NCBI GenBank assembly: GCA_035534175.1
Contig: DATLSM010000011.1
Coordinates: 1 to 7,640, forward strand
DNA from: DATLSM01 sp035534175
GTDB taxonomy: Bacteria > Actinomycetota > Thermoleophilia > Solirubrobacterales > 70-9
Direction: 5' to 3'
DNA: 7,640 bases
Below the pieces are notes generated by a model. It saw nothing but the letters and a program-made list of their open reading frames with translations, was not told the origin of the DNA and did no database searches. Position 1 is the stretch's first letter; every line of letters starts with the position of its first letter. The translations under genes were made by a program, and so were the position numbers. Below are positions 4,840-7,640 of this stretch, one piece after another.

Positions 4840-6048
4840 TCACCCCGTGACTTCTGTCGCGCTCTCAAGGTACGCATTCAGGCGTCTCGCCGCCTCCGCC
4901 TCGCTCCCCGGCATCAGATGCCCGTAGCGATCCATCGTGATCGAGATGCTGGCGTGCCCGATGTAGGTGGAGAGCGCCTTGGCGTTGACCCCTGCCGCGA
5001 TCATCAGCGAGGCGAAGGTGTGCCGGCACTCGTGCATACCAATCGGCTTGAGCCCCGCCGCCTGCCAGATCTTGTGGGCTCGCTCGGTCAGCGTCGTTGA
5101 ATGCTTCACCTTTCCGTCGGAGTCGATGACGATCCGCATCAGACCCTCGCCGCCCCTACGAAGCTTGTGCTCGACCAGGATCCGCCGCAGGACCGCGGCG
5201 ATCGGCACCCTGCGGGTCCCTGCCTCGCTCTTGGGCTCGATTTCCCCCTCCTTGTCATCCCAGGCCCGCCTTACGTGGATCACGCCGGCCTCAAGGTCGA
5301 TGTCTTCCCAGCGCAGCGCCCATAGCTCCCCGCGTCGCAGCCCCGCATACAGCGCCAGCCCCCACACAGCCCGATCAGACGCTGGCAGAGCCTCGATCAG
5401 CGCCGCCGCCTCAACTGGATCGGCGATCCGCAGGCGGCGCCCCCGACAGGCGGGCAGCTCAAGGGCGGTGGTCGGGTTGATCGCCACCTCTGAGCGAGCG
5501 AGCGCTCGGCGGTAGATCACCCGTAGCGGCTTCAGGATGTTCTTCACGGTCGAAGGGTCAAGCCCGGTGGCAAGCAGCCGATCAGCGAAGTCCTGCACGT
5601 CGACTCGGGAGAGCGAGGAGAGCTTTCGAGAGCCCATCTCGGGCTTTATGTAAAGGCGGATCGATTGGGAATAGCCGCGGATCACCGAGGGCTTGTAGGG
5701 ATCGCCGGAGCGGTTTCGGATCGAGCCCTCCCGAACTCCCTTCTCCCAGGCATCGCAGGCCTCGGCGATGGTGATGTCCGAAGGCCCGCGCAGGGTGCCG
5801 CGGCGGATTGCCGACTGGGCATCGGCCCGCCAGGCCTTCGCCGCGGCGAGGGTCGGGAAGGTCTTTCGGAGCGTCTTGCCGTCGCGGCGGGAGTAGGCCT
5901 GGGCTTGGTAGCCCGGTATGCAGTTGCAGCGCTCGCCCTGCCTTGAGGCGCAGCTGCGCGAGTGACGGGCGGTGACCCCCTCGTGGCGGGGCTTTCGGAG
6001 AGGACGCGTGCTGGCGCATTGGTCTTGGCTTGTCGTGGTGGTTCTCAT
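4840..6048 (-). CDS. int: Tyrosine recombinase (phage-type integrase), 402 aa
   Basis: This enzyme would join or excise an element at its att sites through a covalent 3'-phosphotyrosine. The full catalytic set is present: R238 in AGLRRGEL, K273 in the beta-hairpin 'EPKSEAGTRRVPI', H339 and R342 in HECRH, H365 in IGHAS and the nucleophile Y375 in MDRYGHL. The N-terminus has an arm-binding-like segment (about 45-90, 'YQAQAYSRRDGKTLRKTFPTLAAAKAW') preceded by a Cys-rich stretch (33-43, SCASRQGERCNC), and the SAM-like core-binding domain covers about 90-200. The start is ATG 6048 with GGGGAG very close upstream. It is preceded by the excisionase-like gene on the same strand with a 59-bp gap, the normal xis-int arrangement. 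Nothing is missing, so it should be active. The element it mobilises is not delimited: no tRNA lies next to its 3' end, and the tRNA-Ser scar is 2.8 kb away with the wrong polarity to be its neighbour. Confidence 0.93.
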   Translation of the reverse strand: MRTTTTSQDQCASTRPLRKPRHEGVTARHSRSCASRQGERCNCIPGYQAQAYSRRDGKTLRKTFPTLAAAKAWRADAQSAIRRGTLRGPSDITIAEACDAWEKGVREGSIRNRSGDPYKPSVIRGYSQSIRLYIKPEMGSRKLSSLSRVDVQDFADRLLATGLDPSTVKNILKPLRVIYRRALARSEVAINPTTALELPACRGRRLRIADPVEAAALIEALPASDRAVWGLALYAGLRRGELWALRWEDIDLEAGVIHVRRAWDDKEGEIEPKSEAGTRRVPIAAVLRRILVEHKLRRGGEGLMRIVIDSDGKVKHSTTLTERAHKIWQAAGLKPIGMHECRHTFASLMIAAGVNAKALSTYIGHASISITMDRYGHLMPGSEAEAARRLNAYLESATEVTG

Positions 6049-6107
6049 CGCTCCCCGCTCTGAGCGGGTCGCGACGATAGCTCTGCTGCGGCGAGAGATC
6101 GAGTCGG

Positions 6108-6320
6108 TCAGACACCCGGCAGCGGGCGCTCTGCACGCTCGGAGAGCCAGCGCTCCAGCTCCGCAACCGGGATCAATCGGCGACGCCCGAGGCGGACGAC
6201 CCGAAGCTCGGCGAGGACGTGGTCTTCGAGGAAATCGACGCTGATGCCGAGCGCCTGGGCTGCCTCGGCCTTGGAGAGGGCGAGGCGGATCGGTTGCTTT
6301 TTTGGCCTATTTGCCGCCAC
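6108..6320 (-). CDS. Excisionase-like HTH DNA-binding protein (70 aa)
   Basis: The 70 residues contain a MerR/AlpA-type winged helix: the helix-turn-helix LSKAEAAQALGISVDFLEDH (15-34) and wing plus last helix 'VVRLGRRRLIPVAELERWL' (41-59). This layout is that of the excisionase-family proteins that bend att DNA to steer the integrase toward excision, or regulate int. The start is GTG 6320, the only one giving the whole domain; no clear Shine-Dalgarno sequence precedes it. It lies 59 bp before int on the same strand, probably cotranscribed. The left end of the ISAzo13-type element is only 50 bp upstream, so its native promoter may have been displaced or replaced. Confidence 0.8.
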   Translation of the reverse strand: MAANRPKKQPIRLALSKAEAAQALGISVDFLEDHVLAELRVVRLGRRRLIPVAELERWLSERAERPLPGV

Positions 6321-6370
6321 CCGCCGAGAGTGGCGTGACGGAGCGCCCGAGTGAAGCCCATCTTAGAATC

Positions 6371-6391
6371 CGTAGATCAATAACTTGCAGG
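6371..6391 (+). repeat. Left terminal inverted repeat of the ISAzo13-type element
   Basis: It starts CGTAGATCAATAAC and pairs with the right end at 7614-7634. AGGAGG (6389-6394) lies at its inner edge but is 28 nt from the transposase ATG, too far to be its ordinary ribosome site. Confidence 0.75.
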
Positions 6392-6422
6392 AGGTTCGCC
6401 GTCGGTGTAGAACTTCTCATGC

Positions 6423-7628
6423 ATGATCGACGAGCATGCGATCGGTGAGCGCTTCAGGGCGGTGGCGGGTGAGCTCAACGAGCGTCAGCGCCGCATCTGG
6501 GCCGGAGCCGAGGCGCTCTCCCACGGCTACGGCGGCGTCGCGGCCGTCGCCCGGGCGAGCGGGCTCGCCGAGGGTACGGTCTCCAGGGGCAAGCACGAGG
6601 TCGAGGCCGGCGAGACGATCGAGGCGGGCCGCGTCAGAGCCCCCGGTGCCGGCCGCCGGCCGCTCGCCGAGGCCGACCCGACCCTGCTCAAAGACCTCGA
6701 GCACCTGATCGCAGACGAGACCCGCGGAGATCCCGAATCGCCGCTGCTTTGGACCGCGAAGAGCGTCCGGGCGCTTGCCGGCGCCCTGCGCGAGCGCGGC
6801 CACGAGATCCATTTCACCTCGATCTCCAAGCACCTGCGTGCACTCGGCTACAGCATGCAGGCCAACCGCAAGAGCAAGGAGGGGGCCAACCACCCCGACC
6901 GCGACGCCCAGTTTCGCCACATCTCAGCCACCGTCAAGGCGGCGATCGCCGCCAAGCAGCCGACGGTCTCGGTCGACACCAAGAAGAAGGAGCTGATCGG
7001 GGATTTCAAGAACGGCGGCAGCGAATGGCGGCCGAAGGGAGAGCCCGAGCTGGTCCGCACCCACGACTTCCGTGACAAGGCGCTCGGCAAGGTCAACCCC
7101 TACGGCGTCTATGACATCGGCGCCGACGAGGGCTGGGTCTCGGTCGGGATCGACGCCGACACCGCCGCCTTCGCGGTCGCCTCGATCCGAAGCTGGTGGG
7201 AGCACCTCGGCAAAGAGCGCTACCCCGCCGCCACGACCCTGACGATCACCGCCGACTGTGGCGGCTCAAACGGCAACCGCACCCGGCTTTGGAAGACCGA
7301 GCTTCAGCGCCTCGCCGAGGAGACCGGCCTTTCGATCCGGGTCTGCCACTTCCCCCCCGGAACCTCGAAGTGGAACAAGATCGAGCACCGACTCTTCAGC
7401 TTCATCTCGCGCAACTGGCGGGGGCGCCCGCTCGTCTCCCGGCAGGTGGTCGTCTCCCTGATCGGGGCGACAACCTCAACCGCGGGTCTGAGGGTCTACG
7501 CCGAGCTGGACGAGAACACCTACGAACGTGGGATCAAGGTCTCAGACGCCGAGCTGGCCGCCGTCAACCTTACCCGCGATGAGTTCCATGGGGAGTGGAA
7601 CTACACGATCGGACCCACGGGTTGTTGA
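6423..7628 (+). CDS. ISAzo13-family transposase (DDE), 401 aa
   Basis: The protein moves the surrounding insertion sequence. The N-terminal third has a helix-turn-helix (about 34-60, 'GGVAAVARASGLAEGTVSRG') for end recognition. The catalytic domain contains SVDTKKKELIGDFKNGG (D185), TADCGGSNGNR (D278) and KWNKIEHRLFSFIS (E321), the DDE triad in the sequence setting typical of ISAzo13 (PF07592, DDE_Tnp_ISAZ013). Length and C-terminus ('DEFHGEWNYTI') agree with full-length members. ATG 6423 is the only in-frame start because TAG at 6408 closes the frame upstream; no good Shine-Dalgarno site is placed for it, so translation is probably weak, as is common for transposases. The stop lies 6 bp inside the right end of the element. 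There is no frameshift or premature stop, so it should be functional. Confidence 0.93.
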   Translation: MIDEHAIGERFRAVAGELNERQRRIWAGAEALSHGYGGVAAVARASGLAEGTVSRGKHEVEAGETIEAGRVRAPGAGRRPLAEADPTLLKDLEHLIADETRGDPESPLLWTAKSVRALAGALRERGHEIHFTSISKHLRALGYSMQANRKSKEGANHPDRDAQFRHISATVKAAIAAKQPTVSVDTKKKELIGDFKNGGSEWRPKGEPELVRTHDFRDKALGKVNPYGVYDIGADEGWVSVGIDADTAAFAVASIRSWWEHLGKERYPAATTLTITADCGGSNGNRTRLWKTELQRLAEETGLSIRVCHFPPGTSKWNKIEHRLFSFISRNWRGRPLVSRQVVVSLIGATTSTAGLRVYAELDENTYERGIKVSDAELAAVNLTRDEFHGEWNYTIGPTGC

Positions 7629-7634
7629 TCTACG
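7614..7634 (-). repeat. Right terminal inverted repeat of the ISAzo13-type element
   Basis: Read on the minus strand from 7634 it begins CGTAGATCAACAAC, matching the left end with one difference in 14. It overlaps the last codons and stop of the transposase. Confidence 0.75.
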
Positions 7635-7640
7635 CTTCCT

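Larger units (their letters stand above)
6371..7634 (+). mobile_element. ISAzo13-family insertion sequence, apparently complete
   Basis: The two ends match as an inverted repeat: CGTAGATCAATAAC at 6371-6384 and CGTAGATCAACAAC read backward from 7634, 13 of 14 identical, with further scattered matches inward (about 16 of 21). One transposase gene fills the space between. Total length is about 1.26 kb, normal for the family. No clear target duplication is seen (left flank AGAATC, right flank CTTCCT), but only 6 bp of the right flank is visible and the exact outer base could be shifted by 1-2 bp. Confidence 0.8.

Noticed and set aside
6417..6920. Minus-strand 167-codon frame inside the insertion sequence
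   Set aside because: It is antisense to the transposase HTH and linker; the long open frame follows from codon bias.
1..7640. CRISPR array, rRNA, complete tRNA, toxin-antitoxin pair
   Set aside because: No regularly spaced direct repeats, no rRNA-like tracts, no full cloverleaf and no plausible paired small genes were seen on either strand.

Overview
The window is GC-rich and looks like an accessory region of an actinobacterium. The secreted-protein style (a C-terminal half with a 'DGSVAWIG ... STLTWANSG' pattern) and the recombinase N-terminus resemble proteins of soil Thermoleophilia (Solirubrobacterales). That placement is an inference from recalled family resemblance, not a search.

Layout, left to right. 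(a) 1-189: the 5' end of an IS66-family transposase gene on the minus strand, running off the window, with a probable IS end near 189. (b) 190-942: a SIR2-like gene on the plus strand that has lost its N-terminal GAGxS region where the IS66 end abuts it. (c) 989-1840, minus: a secreted 283-residue protein of unknown function, convergent with the SIR2 remnant. (d) 2024-2082: the 3' part of a class II tRNA, probably tRNA-Ser(TGA), covering anticodon loop, long variable arm, T arm and 3' acceptor strand but no 5' half. This is the typical scar of a site-specific integration. (e) 2083-2615: about 530 bp without a supported gene but unusually rich in perfect inverted repeats. (f) 2616-3059, minus: a small secreted Cys-containing protein of unknown function. 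(g) 3311-4552, minus: a complete cytochrome P450 starting at TTG. (h) 4840-6320, minus: an excisionase-like HTH protein followed by a tyrosine recombinase, a standard xis-int pair. (i) 6371-7634: an apparently complete ISAzo13-family insertion sequence with matching terminal inverted repeats, sitting about 50 bp upstream of the xis start.

The region appears to be layered mobile DNA: two insertion sequences, one recombination module and one tRNA attachment scar surround a few passenger or chromosomal genes. The polarity of the tRNA fragment (3' end pointing right) suggests that one integrated element lies to its left, carrying the SIR2 remnant and the 283-residue secreted protein. The int-xis pair more likely belongs to a second element extending right from about 4.6-4.8 kb. 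The P450 and the small secreted protein lie between them and may be chromosomal. No CRISPR array, rRNA, complete tRNA or clear multi-gene defence operon is visible. The strongest leads for new biology are the tRNA scar, the hairpin-dense gene-free segment beside it, and the IS66-interrupted SIR2 gene.
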